Part shown: in pieces, positions 6,649 to 15,134 of the stretch | How the letters are laid out: the number at the start of each line of letters is the position of its first letter | Numbering within the stretch: position 1 is the stretch's first letter | Assembly (NCBI RefSeq): GCF_018599195.1 | Contig: NZ_JAHFVK010000001.1 | Span: forward strand, 1,550,001-1,614,000 | Source of the DNA: Croceibacterium selenioxidans | Lineage (GTDB): Bacteria; Pseudomonadota; Alphaproteobacteria; Sphingomonadales; Sphingomonadaceae | Direction: 5' to 3' | Length of the DNA stretch: 64,000 nt | The notes under the pieces: model-generated | What the model was told of the DNA's origin: nothing | The model's database searches: none | Seen by the model: the letters and a program-made list of their open reading frames with translations, nothing else | Made by a program: the position numbers and the translations under genes

Positions 6649-9342
6649 TTGAACTCGAACACAATCAAGCACGGCGTGGCGCTTGGCGCGCTGATCGTGG
6701 CGCTGGCTGCCCAAGGCGCCCATGCTCAAGCGCAGACCCCAGTGGCGACCCCGGCGACAGATGCGCCTGCAAAAGATCAGCCCGCAAGCGAAGCCGACGC
6801 AGAGATCATCGTGGCCGCGTCGACGGTCGGGGCGGAACTGCGCGACCTCAAGGATGTGCCGAAGCCCGTTTCGGTGGTGACCGGTGACGATCTGAAAATC
6901 TTCGATCAGGTAAGCCTGCAAGACGCCCTGAGCCGCCTCGGCAACGTGCGCTGGAACGACGGCAACCCGCGTACCGGCAGCTTCTCGATGCGCGGACTGA
7001 CGGCGGGAGCCGGCAACGACAAAATCGATCCATCCGTGGGTCTCACCGTCGATGGCGTGCCGTATGCCTATCTGGCGATGGCGGCCGGCACCGATCTCGT
7101 TGACATCGAGCAGGTCAACGTCACGCGCGGTCCACAGGGCACCACTGGCGCCCGCCACACGAGTGTCGGCCAGATCAACGTGTTCACCCGCCAGCCGAGC
7201 TTCACCCCCGATTTCAGCGCGTCGCTGACATTGGGGGAAAGAAACGCGTTGAGAGCCGAAGTTGCGGCCGGCGGTCCCATCATTGATGGCAAGCTTGCCT
7301 TTCGGATTACCGCGACCCGCAACCAGCAAGATGGCTATTGGTGGAACGAATACCCAGGTTTACGCGACGTGCAGAGCTACGTGAACACCGACCGCACCTA
7401 TGGTCGCGTGCAGCTCCTTTTTACGCCGACGCCCGATTTGAGCGTCCGCGTGCTCTACGATCATCAGCCTAACGGCAGCGAATATTCGAACGGCCTGGCA
7501 TTCAGAAAGCCGACGCCCGACGTCTACGCCGATGGCGCCCCGGTCAACAAAACGAATGACGCGACCGCCAAGCTTAATCGTCGATGGTTTACGCAGCAAA
7601 ACGTTTACTCGGCCGACGATTACTATCGTTACCCGGTTTATCTAGACAACAACCTCCCGATCACCACCGGCGGCAAGGGAGGGTATGTCGATGTAGATTG
7701 GGATGTGGGCGGCCAGACCTTGTCCTTGCTGTCGTCATATCGCGAACACTATTTCTTCGCCGGCAACGACGATGGCACTCCGTTCGACATCAGTAAGAAT
7801 GGCGGTTACATCACCGAGTACTGGCAGACCACGCACGAGCCGAAGATCACTGGCGAGCTGGGCGACGGGTTGGTCGATTACACTGCCGGCCTGTTCTACC
7901 TGTTGGCCAAGTACGATTCATTCGGACCGCGCAGCCGGCAGGGCAGCGATTCCGGCGCCTACAATGCCAATCCCCAGGAATACGGGGCGCTTGACGTGGA
8001 CAGCTCGGGCCGGGAGCTGCTGACCAATTCGCTGGCGAACCTCTTCACTTCGACCCAGAGCTATGGGCGCAACGAAAGCAAGGCGGTCTTTGCCCAGGCC
8101 GACTGGCATATCAGCGGGCCGCTGACGGTCACCACGGGGGCCCGCATCTCGCGCGAAACGCGCGAGTTGAACGAGGGTATCTCAGTGATCGACAATGGCT
8201 ACGGGGCAGCGCTGAACCCGGTCAAAGCTGGCGCAGTCCAGTTGGGCGGGTTCAATACTGTCGGGTTCACCGGTGCGAATGCTGGCCAGTTGCTGCCGGG
8301 CCAGAGTGCGGCGCAGCTGACGCTGGCCGACACCGTCGCCCAGCAGTATTTCGGTGTCGCCGGGACGGGGACGCCAGGCGGCGCCTACAACAGCCTGACG
8401 GCTGCACAGCGTCGCCAGGTGGCTGCCGCCAAGGCTATTCGTCTTCGCACCCTGGGTACGCTGTACAACCAGACCGAAGCGGAGCCGTGGGAAGGCAACA
8501 TCTACACCGGACAGTTCAGCGTCCGGAATCAATTTTCCGAAAACCTGACCGGTTACGCGACCATTCAGTACGGCGAGAAGCCCGGGATCGCGCAGTTTAA
8601 CGGGCTAGTGCCCGGTAACAGCGGCGCGCCGCGCAACCTTCCCGCGAAGAAGGAGCGGACCACATCTTTCGAGCTCGGCGTGCGCACCGACTGGCTGAAC
8701 GGCGACCTGGTGCTCAATGCAAACCTGTTCCGCGCGAACATCAAGGACTTCCAGCAGAGCGTGTATTTCTACGATGAGCTGCTCACGGAACTGAACAACG
8801 ACGGTACGCTCTACTATTCGAGCGGCGTCGGCAACGTCGCCAAGGTGCGCACGCAGGGCCTCGAGCTGGACTTGGTCTACACCGGCATCCAGTATCTCAC
8901 ATTCCGCTTTTCCGGCGGATACACCGATGCGAAGTATATCGACCACCAGTTCTCGGGACAGCCTTCCGAGAACGCCAACCTGACGCAGCGTTTCCGCGAC
9001 GTGTCCGGCTACACCTTGGCCAACGCACCGAAGATCCAGTTCAACGCGTCGGCCGATTATCGGCGCCCGGTGTTCGGTGACAAGGAATTCCACGCGAGCG
9101 TGAACTATACGTACACCGGCAAAGAGAACGGGGATGCCGCGTTGTCGAGCTACGGCTGGCGGGATCCCTACGGAATTGCCGACCTGGCGATCGGCCTCGG
9201 TCGCGAGGACGGGCTATTCGATGTGAGCCTGATCGTGCGGAACGTGTTCAACGAAGATAGGGGTGACGCGGGCTGGAACAGCTACACCGTCTACCAGCGC
9301 CCTCGTTGGGCGGGCGTGGTCTTTAGCACCAGGTGGCATTGA
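6649..9342 (+). CDS. TonB-dependent outer membrane receptor
   Basis: From the TTG start the protein has 897 residues. A signal peptide ends near AHA (about 26). A TonB-box-like AEIIVAAS (51-58) and a plug domain (about 65-180) follow, with SMRGL and VTRGPQGTTGARH segments, then a long beta-barrel whose last strand ends in an aromatic-rich TRWH. It belongs to the broad family that sphingomonads use to import siderophores, vitamins, sugars or aromatic compounds. The substrate cannot be read from the sequence. The preceding DUF6152 and two exported paralogues on the same strand suggest a dedicated uptake locus for an organic substrate rather than iron. Confidence 0.92.
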   Translation: MNSNTIKHGVALGALIVALAAQGAHAQAQTPVATPATDAPAKDQPASEADAEIIVAASTVGAELRDLKDVPKPVSVVTGDDLKIFDQVSLQDALSRLGNVRWNDGNPRTGSFSMRGLTAGAGNDKIDPSVGLTVDGVPYAYLAMAAGTDLVDIEQVNVTRGPQGTTGARHTSVGQINVFTRQPSFTPDFSASLTLGERNALRAEVAAGGPIIDGKLAFRITATRNQQDGYWWNEYPGLRDVQSYVNTDRTYGRVQLLFTPTPDLSVRVLYDHQPNGSEYSNGLAFRKPTPDVYADGAPVNKTNDATAKLNRRWFTQQNVYSADDYYRYPVYLDNNLPITTGGKGGYVDVDWDVGGQTLSLLSSYREHYFFAGNDDGTPFDISKNGGYITEYWQTTHEPKITGELGDGLVDYTAGLFYLLAKYDSFGPRSRQGSDSGAYNANPQEYGALDVDSSGRELLTNSLANLFTSTQSYGRNESKAVFAQADWHISGPLTVTTGARISRETRELNEGISVIDNGYGAALNPVKAGAVQLGGFNTVGFTGANAGQLLPGQSAAQLTLADTVAQQYFGVAGTGTPGGAYNSLTAAQRRQVAAAKAIRLRTLGTLYNQTEAEPWEGNIYTGQFSVRNQFSENLTGYATIQYGEKPGIAQFNGLVPGNSGAPRNLPAKKERTTSFELGVRTDWLNGDLVLNANLFRANIKDFQQSVYFYDELLTELNNDGTLYYSSGVGNVAKVRTQGLELDLVYTGIQYLTFRFSGGYTDAKYIDHQFSGQPSENANLTQRFRDVSGYTLANAPKIQFNASADYRRPVFGDKEFHASVNYTYTGKENGDAALSSYGWRDPYGIADLAIGLGREDGLFDVSLIVRNVFNEDRGDAGWNSYTVYQRPRWAGVVFSTRWH

Positions 9343-9964
9343 CGCATCTCGCCGGTTACCGCGCGGTGGGCGCCGTGCGCGAAGTTTGAAGAATCGTGGT
9401 CGTTCGGGACAGACATTGCGCCTGCCCGAACGCTACGATCCCCGGCTCACGCAACCGGCGGTGCCAAGCGTGAACGCGCGACGCAATTTCTCATGGCTGC
9501 TGTCCGCTCGCAGCGGCCATGCAGAACCAACTTTTTTGGTGCAGACAACTGACCGTCAGCTAACGCTCACCTCGCTTCGAAAGCCGACCGTCCGCAATCG
9601 GCCATTCTACGCCTTGCCTACGAGTTGTTAGAGTTGCTCTGACTTCTCGCGAAGCTTCTTCGCGGCGAGGCGCTGCTATCCTCGCTGGGCCGTACCCGCA
9701 GCCACGGTCTGGCGTGACGCCTCCGCCTGACGCGCCAGGACCACATGGCGAACCGCCGGTTTCACACTCCCGGTGACGAGCACGCTCATACGCGAGGATG
9801 ATCGGCGTCAGACCGACGTCCAATTTTCCGGCGGCATGCCAGCGTCGATATTCGCTGCACCTCGGTTCAGCTGTCCGCATCCTCGGGAGCTACCAAGGCC
9901 CGGTCGGTCCATCCGATCAACCCGAACGTGAAAACCTTGTTTTTTCATATGGAAGGATCAGCAG
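9343..9964. other. Intergenic region after the TonB receptor
   Basis: No convincing gene was found in these 620 bases. Inverted arms CGTTCGGG (9401-9408) and CCCGAACG (9425-9432) lie 58 bases after the receptor stop and could end its transcript, though there is no T run. One copy of the ATAC-N4-GGAT motif lies at 9788-9799, upstream of the hydrolase gene. Confidence 0.45.
9788..9799. promoter_or_regulatory. ATAC-N4-GGAT motif, copy 1 (upstream of the hydrolase)
   Basis: The bases are ATAC GCGA GGAT, an imperfect inverted repeat with a four-base centre. It matches three other copies in gaps of the adjacent two-component block. It lies about 165 bases before the alpha/beta hydrolase start codon. 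Confidence 0.4.
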
Positions 9965-10717
9965 ATGTCTTTCAAGTCTCTCTCCCTCGGTGCTGCCGCC
10001 CTAGCGGCGACGTTAGCAGCTCCCTCGGCTCACGCGCAGCCGGCGAACAACGTGATCTTGATCCACGGCGCATTCGTCGACGGCAGCGGCTGGAAGGGCG
10101 TTTTCGACCAACTGGTCGCGAAGGGTTTCAAGGTCACCGTCGTCCAGGAACCCAATACCTCGCTGGCGGATGACCTGCAGGCGGTCCGTCGTGCCATCGA
10201 GCTTCAGGACGGCCCTGTCGTTCTCGTGGGTCACAGCTACGGCGGGCAGATTATCACCGAAGCCGGCGTCGATCCGAAGGTGTCGGCACTCGTCTACGTC
10301 GCGGCGATCGTGCCCGATGTTGGCGAGAGCGTGGGCGACATCTTCGAGAAGATGCCAAGCCCGACCGTGGACCCGTTCATGTCGACCTCGGACGGTTTCC
10401 TGATCTTCGATCCTGCGAAGTTCGGGGCGGGCTTCGCGGCCGACCTGCCCGAGGCGGAGACCGACTTCATGGCGAACTCGCAGGTTCCTGTCGATGGCAA
10501 GATCCTCGGAACGAAGACGCAGCAGGCCGCCTGGAAGACCAAGCCGGGCTACGGAATCGTGGCTGGGCTGGACATGGCGGCCGGCACCGAGGCGGTGCGG
10601 TCCATGTACAAGCGGGCGAACCTGAAGATCACCGAGGTGCCTGGTGCCAGCCACGCCGTATACATTTCGCATCCGCGCGAGGTTGCCGACGTCATCGCCG
10701 AGGCGGCGAGCAAGTAA
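9965..10717 (+). CDS. Exported alpha/beta hydrolase
   Basis: This 250-residue protein has a signal peptide ending at AHA (about 24). The fold is marked by LIHGAFVDGSGW (oxyanion region, about 31-42), the nucleophile elbow GHSYGG near residue 90, and a late GASHAVYISHP that supplies the catalytic His. This pattern is typical of the small esterase/hydrolase family often annotated as signal-peptide-bearing alpha/beta hydrolases; the natural substrate is unknown. A ribosome site (GGAAGGA) precedes the ATG. A strong terminator follows, so it is a single-gene unit. A motif shared with the nearby two-component genes lies upstream, which suggests common control. Confidence 0.85.
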   Translation: MSFKSLSLGAAALAATLAAPSAHAQPANNVILIHGAFVDGSGWKGVFDQLVAKGFKVTVVQEPNTSLADDLQAVRRAIELQDGPVVLVGHSYGGQIITEAGVDPKVSALVYVAAIVPDVGESVGDIFEKMPSPTVDPFMSTSDGFLIFDPAKFGAGFAADLPEAETDFMANSQVPVDGKILGTKTQQAAWKTKPGYGIVAGLDMAAGTEAVRSMYKRANLKITEVPGASHAVYISHPREVADVIAEAASK

Positions 10718-10765
10718 GGCAGGGGCCGCTGACGTCCGTTTCGGACCCGACGCGTCGTCCTGGTC

Positions 10766-10800
10766 AGGCGCTGAAGCCACTTTGTCTGGCTTCAGCGCCT
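10766..10800 (+). terminator. Rho-independent-type terminator after the hydrolase
   Basis: AGGCGCTGAAGCCA and TGGCTTCAGCGCCT are perfect 14-base arms around a seven-base loop, 49 bases after the stop codon. The following TCGCTTGTCT is only weakly T-rich. The stem may also serve the convergent receiver gene on the other strand. Confidence 0.75.
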
Positions 10801-10874
10801 TCGCTTGTCTCGGCCATCGCTGCGGAAACGCACGGGATGCTCGCCTTCCGGTTCTGATGCGGCGGATGAGCCAT

Positions 10875-11288
10875 TCAAGGGAGCGAGCGCCCGCTGCCAC
10901 CCTCTCGCCAAGGCGATGCCTCGGCAAGCGCACGATCGAGAAACCGGATCAGCATCTCGTCCCCGAAAGGCTTGGCCAGCAGAGCGTCGACACCCAGGGC
11001 AGCGGCCTCCTGGCGGCAGCTCTTGTCCGCGCACCCGCTCATCAGGATCAGCGGAACCTCGGGACGATCGGTGGCGAGGCGCCGTGCGAGCTCGAGCCCA
11101 CTCATGCCACCGGGGATCGCGACGTCGCTGATCACGCAGTCCGCAAGTCGGCCAGCGCCGTCGCCGAGAAACGCCTCCGCGCTTGCGAACAGCGCAGTGC
11201 GGTAGCCGAGGCTGCGCAGCAGTCCGTCGAGTGAGACGCGCATGCCCTCGTCATCGTCGATCACCGCTATGATGCGCTCGTTGCCCAA
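10875..11288 (-). CDS. Single-domain response regulator (receiver only)
   Basis: This 137-residue CheY-like receiver has the acidic pocket Asp11-13, phospho-acceptor Asp55 in ISDVAIPG, Ser84 in ILMSG and Lys106 in LLAKPF. No output domain follows, so it probably acts through another protein, for example as a phosphate sink or relay for the adjacent kinase. It lies on the minus strand, downstream of the FixJ-type regulator, with an 85-base gap that contains one copy of the ATAC-N4-GGAT motif. It may therefore have its own promoter. Confidence 0.88.
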   Translation of the reverse strand: MGNERIIAVIDDDEGMRVSLDGLLRSLGYRTALFASAEAFLGDGAGRLADCVISDVAIPGGMSGLELARRLATDRPEVPLILMSGCADKSCRQEAAALGVDALLAKPFGDEMLIRFLDRALAEASPWREGGSGRSLP

Positions 11289-11353
11289 CTTAGACGTCCT
11301 GCAGCCAGAAAGGATGTGGCACCCAGATAGCGCAGATACCCGGAATTATGATT

Positions 11354-11365
11354 ATACGCGGGGAT
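11354..11365. promoter_or_regulatory. ATAC-N4-GGAT motif, copy 2 (between the two response regulators)
   Basis: The bases are ATAC GCGG GGAT, flanked by ATT on the left. It lies 66 bases before the start codon of the single-domain receiver on the minus strand, a suitable distance for an activator site. Confidence 0.45.
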
Positions 11366-11373
11366 GAGCAGCT

Positions 11374-12036
11374 TCAGACCGCCGGCGACAGCGACGCGGC
11401 GATCTGCACGAAATCGACCAGGTTGCGTGCGCCCATCTTCCGCATCGCGTTGCCGCGGTGAATCTTCACCGTGATCTCGCTGAGCGAAAGGTCGTAGGCG
11501 ATCTGCTTGTTGAGCCTGCCTGCAACGACCATCGCCATCACCTCGCGCTCGCGCGGCGACAGCGTCTCGTAGCGCGACTGCACGTCCGCCTTCTGTGTGG
11601 ACGCCGCCCTAGTCGAAAGATTGCGCGCGAGGGCCGTCGACACCGCGTCCAGCATGTCCTGCTCGCGGAACGGCTTGGCGAGGAAGTCGATCGCCCCACC
11701 CTTCATCGCCCGGACGGACATGGGTATGTCGCCGTGGCCCGTCATGAGGACGACAGGGAGTAGCGAATCCTGTTCACGCAGCTGATCCTGAAAGTCGAGG
11801 CCGCTGGTGCCGGGAAGACGCACGTCCAGCACGAGGCAGCCCGGATCGGCCTCGGCGTCCGCCGCGAGGAACTCGTCGACGCTGGCGTAGGACCGCGTGT
11901 GGTAACCGACGGACCGGAAGAGATTCTCCAGCGATGCGCGCATGCCCGCGTCGTCATCGACGACGTGGACCACCTGCCGCAACGCGTCGGCGGAGGGCTG
12001 CTTGATCTGCATGGAAGAATGGTGAAGCACTGGCAT
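11374..12036 (-). CDS. FixJ/NarL-family response regulator
   Basis: This 220-residue protein has a receiver (about 20-138) with Asp27-29, phospho-acceptor Asp71 in VLDVRLPG, Thr99 in LMTGHGDIP and Lys121 in FLAKPF, followed by a LuxR-type helix-turn-helix from about 156 (SPREREVMAMVVAGRLNKQIA, then ITVKIHRGNAMRKM). HGDIPMSVRAMKGGAIDFL is typical of the FixJ/StyR/TodT branch. It is divergent from the double-PAS kinase, whose start lies about 30 bases away, so the two are the likely cognate pair and share a control region. An internal ATG at 12012 is an alternative start. Confidence 0.92.
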   Translation of the reverse strand: MPVLHHSSMQIKQPSADALRQVVHVVDDDAGMRASLENLFRSVGYHTRSYASVDEFLAADAEADPGCLVLDVRLPGTSGLDFQDQLREQDSLLPVVLMTGHGDIPMSVRAMKGGAIDFLAKPFREQDMLDAVSTALARNLSTRAASTQKADVQSRYETLSPREREVMAMVVAGRLNKQIAYDLSLSEITVKIHRGNAMRKMGARNLVDFVQIAASLSPAV

Positions 12037-12067
12037 GACCCCGTCAATCTATGGTGAGGAGCGAGGA

Positions 12068-13573
12068 ATGGCCACTCCAGCACACTGGGTCGGAATGGAC
12101 TTGGCGGAAATAACCGCGTCCATTCCCGCCTTGATCTGCTCCTACGACGCCGGCCACAACTGTCGCTTCGTGAACAGCCAGTTCGAGGAATGGTTCGGGC
12201 GCGCGCCCGATGACTTCATCGGCATGCACATGCGGGAAATCCTCGGCGATGACGAGTATGTTCGCCTCACACCCTTCCTGGCGCAAGTCGCCGCCGGCGA
12301 GCAGGTCGCGTTCGACGCGCGGTCGCGGCACCGCGATGGCACGATGCGCGATTTATCCGTTCGCTACGTGCCCCAGTCAGACGACGCGGGATACAATGGC
12401 TTCCTCGCCTTCATCTTCGAGACCGCATCTCACCAGCACCGCTTCCACAGCGTGTTCGATGGCAGCCCGGTCGCATACTGGGAGATCGACTACACGCTAC
12501 GGAAGAACCGCCAGGTCGGCGGCAGCGTGCGCGAGATCCTGCCGTCGCTCCGCCTTGTCGATCTCAACCGGGCAGCCGAGCTGCTCTTCCAGATGAACCG
12601 GGCGGACGCCATCGGCTGCGGAATCGCCGACCTGTGGCCCGCCTCGAGCGAGCCCGACTTCCAGACCCTCGTCGATGCCGCGAGGGCGGGAGACGAGCGG
12701 TTCGAGGTGGAGACCAGGCTCCTGCGCAAGGACGGCACGCCGCTCGACGTGTTGCTGAACTGCGTCTTCCCCCAATCCAGTGACATCCGGTCGACAATCA
12801 CGCTCGCGATCATCGACCTTACCGAACGGAAGGCCCGAGCCGCGGCGGTGGAGACCCTCCAGAATGAACTGGCCCACGCGTCCCGGGTCGCGATGCTCGG
12901 CGAGCTCGCGGCGTCGATCGCGCATGAGGTCAACCAGCCGCTAGGCGCGATCGTCAACAACGGCAGCGCCGCGTTGCGGTGGCTCAATCGGTCCGAGCCG
13001 GCCCTTGACGAGGTCCGGCAGTCGCTCGAGCTGCTCGTCGGCGAGGCCAATCGCGCATCCGAGATCATCGTTCGCATGAGAGCGCTCGCCTCCAGGGGAT
13101 CGCTTGAGCGCAAGCCGGTCGATCCGGCCCAGCTGCTGCGCGACGTGCGGGCGATAGTCTCGCAGCAGGTGCGGTCTCTTGGATCGTCTCTAGCCCTGGA
13201 AACCCCGGACATCGGGCGACAGCTCAGCGCTGACCGCGTCCAGATGCAGCAGGTGCTGGTCAACCTTGTGATCAACGCCGCGCAGGCGATGGCGGGACAG
13301 GCCGGCCACCGCGAGATCCGCCTCCAGGCAGCGGAAGCCGCGGACGGCGTCGTGTTCGTGGTCGAGGATACCGGGCCCGGCATCCCGGACGACAAGGTCA
13401 GCACCGTCTTCGACGCCTTTTACACGACCAAGGCCACGGGCATGGGGATCGGGTTGTCGGTATCGAAAACGATCGTCGAGGCCCATGGTGGCGCCATTAC
13501 CGCGGAGGCGCGATCTCCCCACGGCGCGCGCTTCACCGTGCGGCTTCCATACGCTGGCGACGCAGACACCTGA
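12068..13573 (+). CDS. Double-PAS sensor histidine kinase (FixL/TodS-like architecture, soluble)
   Basis: The chosen ATG at 12068 is preceded by GAGGAGCGAGGA; an upstream in-frame ATG would overlap the divergent regulator. The 501-residue product has two PAS-like domains (about 12-120 and 125-255) and no membrane segment. A dimerisation/phospho-acceptor domain with His286 in SIAHEVNQPL follows, then an HATPase domain with Asn403 (VLVNLVINAAQAM), DTGPGIP at 434-440 and GMGIGL at 458-463. The input would be a cytoplasmic ligand, redox state or cofactor; no heme-binding His pattern of FixL is evident. It probably phosphorylates the divergent FixJ-type regulator. Confidence 0.93.
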   Translation: MATPAHWVGMDLAEITASIPALICSYDAGHNCRFVNSQFEEWFGRAPDDFIGMHMREILGDDEYVRLTPFLAQVAAGEQVAFDARSRHRDGTMRDLSVRYVPQSDDAGYNGFLAFIFETASHQHRFHSVFDGSPVAYWEIDYTLRKNRQVGGSVREILPSLRLVDLNRAAELLFQMNRADAIGCGIADLWPASSEPDFQTLVDAARAGDERFEVETRLLRKDGTPLDVLLNCVFPQSSDIRSTITLAIIDLTERKARAAAVETLQNELAHASRVAMLGELAASIAHEVNQPLGAIVNNGSAALRWLNRSEPALDEVRQSLELLVGEANRASEIIVRMRALASRGSLERKPVDPAQLLRDVRAIVSQQVRSLGSSLALETPDIGRQLSADRVQMQQVLVNLVINAAQAMAGQAGHREIRLQAAEAADGVVFVVEDTGPGIPDDKVSTVFDAFYTTKATGMGIGLSVSKTIVEAHGGAITAEARSPHGARFTVRLPYAGDADT

Positions 13574-13605
13574 GGCGTCGCGAAGGGGAAGCCACGCCGC
13601 TAATC

Positions 13606-13617
13606 ATACTCAGGTAT
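13606..13617. promoter_or_regulatory. ATAC-N4-GTAT motif, copy 3 (perfect arms)
   Basis: The bases are ATAC TCAG GTAT with AATC before and TATC after, so the symmetry extends slightly beyond the arms. It lies 33 bases after the kinase stop codon. Confidence 0.5.
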
Positions 13618-13939
13618 TATCGGGGAACGCTCAGGTCTAATGGAGCGTGTTGGCGCTTCGGCCTATCTGGATCCGGACGCCAGGGTCCATCGCCCCCCGA
13701 TCCGGCAGTCGCCGCAACGCGGCAACCTCGAGCGGGCCGGCTTCTTCCCTCGCCGGCCCGCCCCCCCCGAAGTGAATCGATCGCTGTGATCTGCGGCTCG
13801 CCTCACGCAATCGGCTGGTCGCGCACCGGTATTCGCCAGATCATCAGCAGGACGGTGCAACGTCCGCCGACTCCGAAGCCCTCAAGCCTCGACCGGCTTG
13901 GAAAGCGGCACGTCACTGTCTGCGCCTCATAGCGCGATC

Positions 13940-13951
13940 ATACGCGAGTAT
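13940..13951. promoter_or_regulatory. ATAC-N4-GTAT motif, copy 4 (perfect arms, upstream of the AraC gene)
   Basis: The bases are ATAC GCGA GTAT, preceded by GATC. It lies about 95 bases upstream of the AraC-family start codon, a typical activator distance. Confidence 0.5.
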
Positions 13952-14044
13952 AAGTCTGATCGACGCGCGTAGAATGGCGGGGGGACGAGCCGATTTCGAT
14001 AACCGAGCGAGACGAACATCTCGATTGGTTATCGGAGGAAGACC

Positions 14045-15037
14045 ATGCTTCATTCCCGCCTGATCCGGCACCCCGGCCCCTCGGAGGGGAGCGACTTGCG
14101 CTCGGGCCGGCAGCATGTGCCGGATCGGACTCCCCCGCGAATCCTCGTCCGCAGATGGCGGGACGACATCGGTGACGGTCAAGAACATGAAATCCCCGCA
14201 GACCCCGACTGCATCGTCGTGGCCATCGCACTTCGCCCGACCGATGCCACGTTCACGGCAGGTGGCCGGAAGGTGCACGATGGACTGGTTTCGGTCGGGA
14301 CGGCGCTGATCGCACCGAACAGGCGGCAAGCCACGGTCCGGTTTCGCAGTCCGTGCGACATGCTCTGCCTGTTTGTTCCGGTAGATCGCATCGGTCGGCT
14401 TTCGCAGGATGCCGACGAAGCAGACGTTGCCGATCCCCTTGGCGGACCCGGCCTGAGGCCTTCCGATCCGACCATCGAGCGGCTGGCGTGGCTGCTCTTC
14501 AAGGCGGAGGAGTTTCAACCGAAGAGCGCCGAGCTGTATATGCACGGCATCGCGCTGGCGATCATGGCGCGGCTGTCGAACGGGCCGGCCGCTGGCACCG
14601 AAACCGGCAACCGGGGTCTGATCAAGTGGCGCCTCAAGCGAGTAGAGGCCTTTGTTGAGGCGGGCCTGTCGGAGCCTTTGTCACTCAGCGATCTAGCCAA
14701 GAGCGCCGGGCTCAGCCGCATGCATTTCGCGGCCCAGTTCCGCGCGGCGACAGGCATGCGGCCGCATGAATATGTGGTTCGCCGACGCATCCAGCGTGCG
14801 CAGGAGATTCTGCGTACGTCGGACATGCCCCTGGCAGAAGTTGCCCTTGCCGTCGGCTTCCAGACGCAGGCGCATTTCACCACCGTGTTCCGCCGGATGG
14901 TGAGCGAGTCCCCGGCGCGCTGGCGCCAGCTGCAGCGGCGCATCGGGGATAATGGAATGGATGAGAGCCCGTGGAGCGCCGTGCGTTCGCCGTCCGAGGG
15001 TGCGGATCCGAAATATCTCGCCGAAGCGATCATTTAG
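14045..15037 (+). CDS. AraC-family transcriptional regulator
   Basis: In this 330-residue protein the C-terminal third (about 212-312) holds the two AraC helix-turn-helix units, seen in SLSDLAKSAGLSRMHFAAQF and in LAEVALAVGFQTQAHFTTVF followed by SPARWRQ. The N-terminal part has no recognisable sugar-binding motif and should sense an unknown effector. GGAGGAAGACC before the ATG is a strong ribosome site. The gene follows the two-component block and precedes an SDR and a flavin reductase-like gene on the same strand, which are its most likely targets. Its last codons lie inside a 155-bp segment that is repeated in inverted orientation at 19336-19490. Confidence 0.9.
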   Translation: MLHSRLIRHPGPSEGSDLRSGRQHVPDRTPPRILVRRWRDDIGDGQEHEIPADPDCIVVAIALRPTDATFTAGGRKVHDGLVSVGTALIAPNRRQATVRFRSPCDMLCLFVPVDRIGRLSQDADEADVADPLGGPGLRPSDPTIERLAWLLFKAEEFQPKSAELYMHGIALAIMARLSNGPAAGTETGNRGLIKWRLKRVEAFVEAGLSEPLSLSDLAKSAGLSRMHFAAQFRAATGMRPHEYVVRRRIQRAQEILRTSDMPLAEVALAVGFQTQAHFTTVFRRMVSESPARWRQLQRRIGDNGMDESPWSAVRSPSEGADPKYLAEAII

Positions 15038-15115
15038 GAAAGTGTGGTCGCGGGGATTTCGCGCTCATCCAGAGGCACCACCCGTGACTGACACGACGTT
15101 GCAGGACGCCGTGAT
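14961..15115 (+). repeat. 155-bp inverted duplication, copy A
   Basis: This segment covers the last 25 or so codons of the AraC gene, the 46-base gap and the first codons of the leader of the SDR gene. Aligned without gaps to the reverse complement of 19336-19490, I count 132 identical bases of 155. The match is strongest over the stretch from CGTCCGAGGG to GCGCTCATCC. Confidence 0.85.
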
Positions 15116-15134
15116 CCCGAACTGGAGACGCATG

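Larger units (their letters stand above)
13574..14044. other. Intergenic region between the kinase and the AraC regulator
   Basis: No gene is visible in these 470 bases. The region carries the two best copies of the ATAC-N4-GTAT inverted repeat, one near each end (13606 and 13940). A GC-rich run with eight C occurs near 13761. The right end must hold the promoter of the AraC-family gene. Confidence 0.5.
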
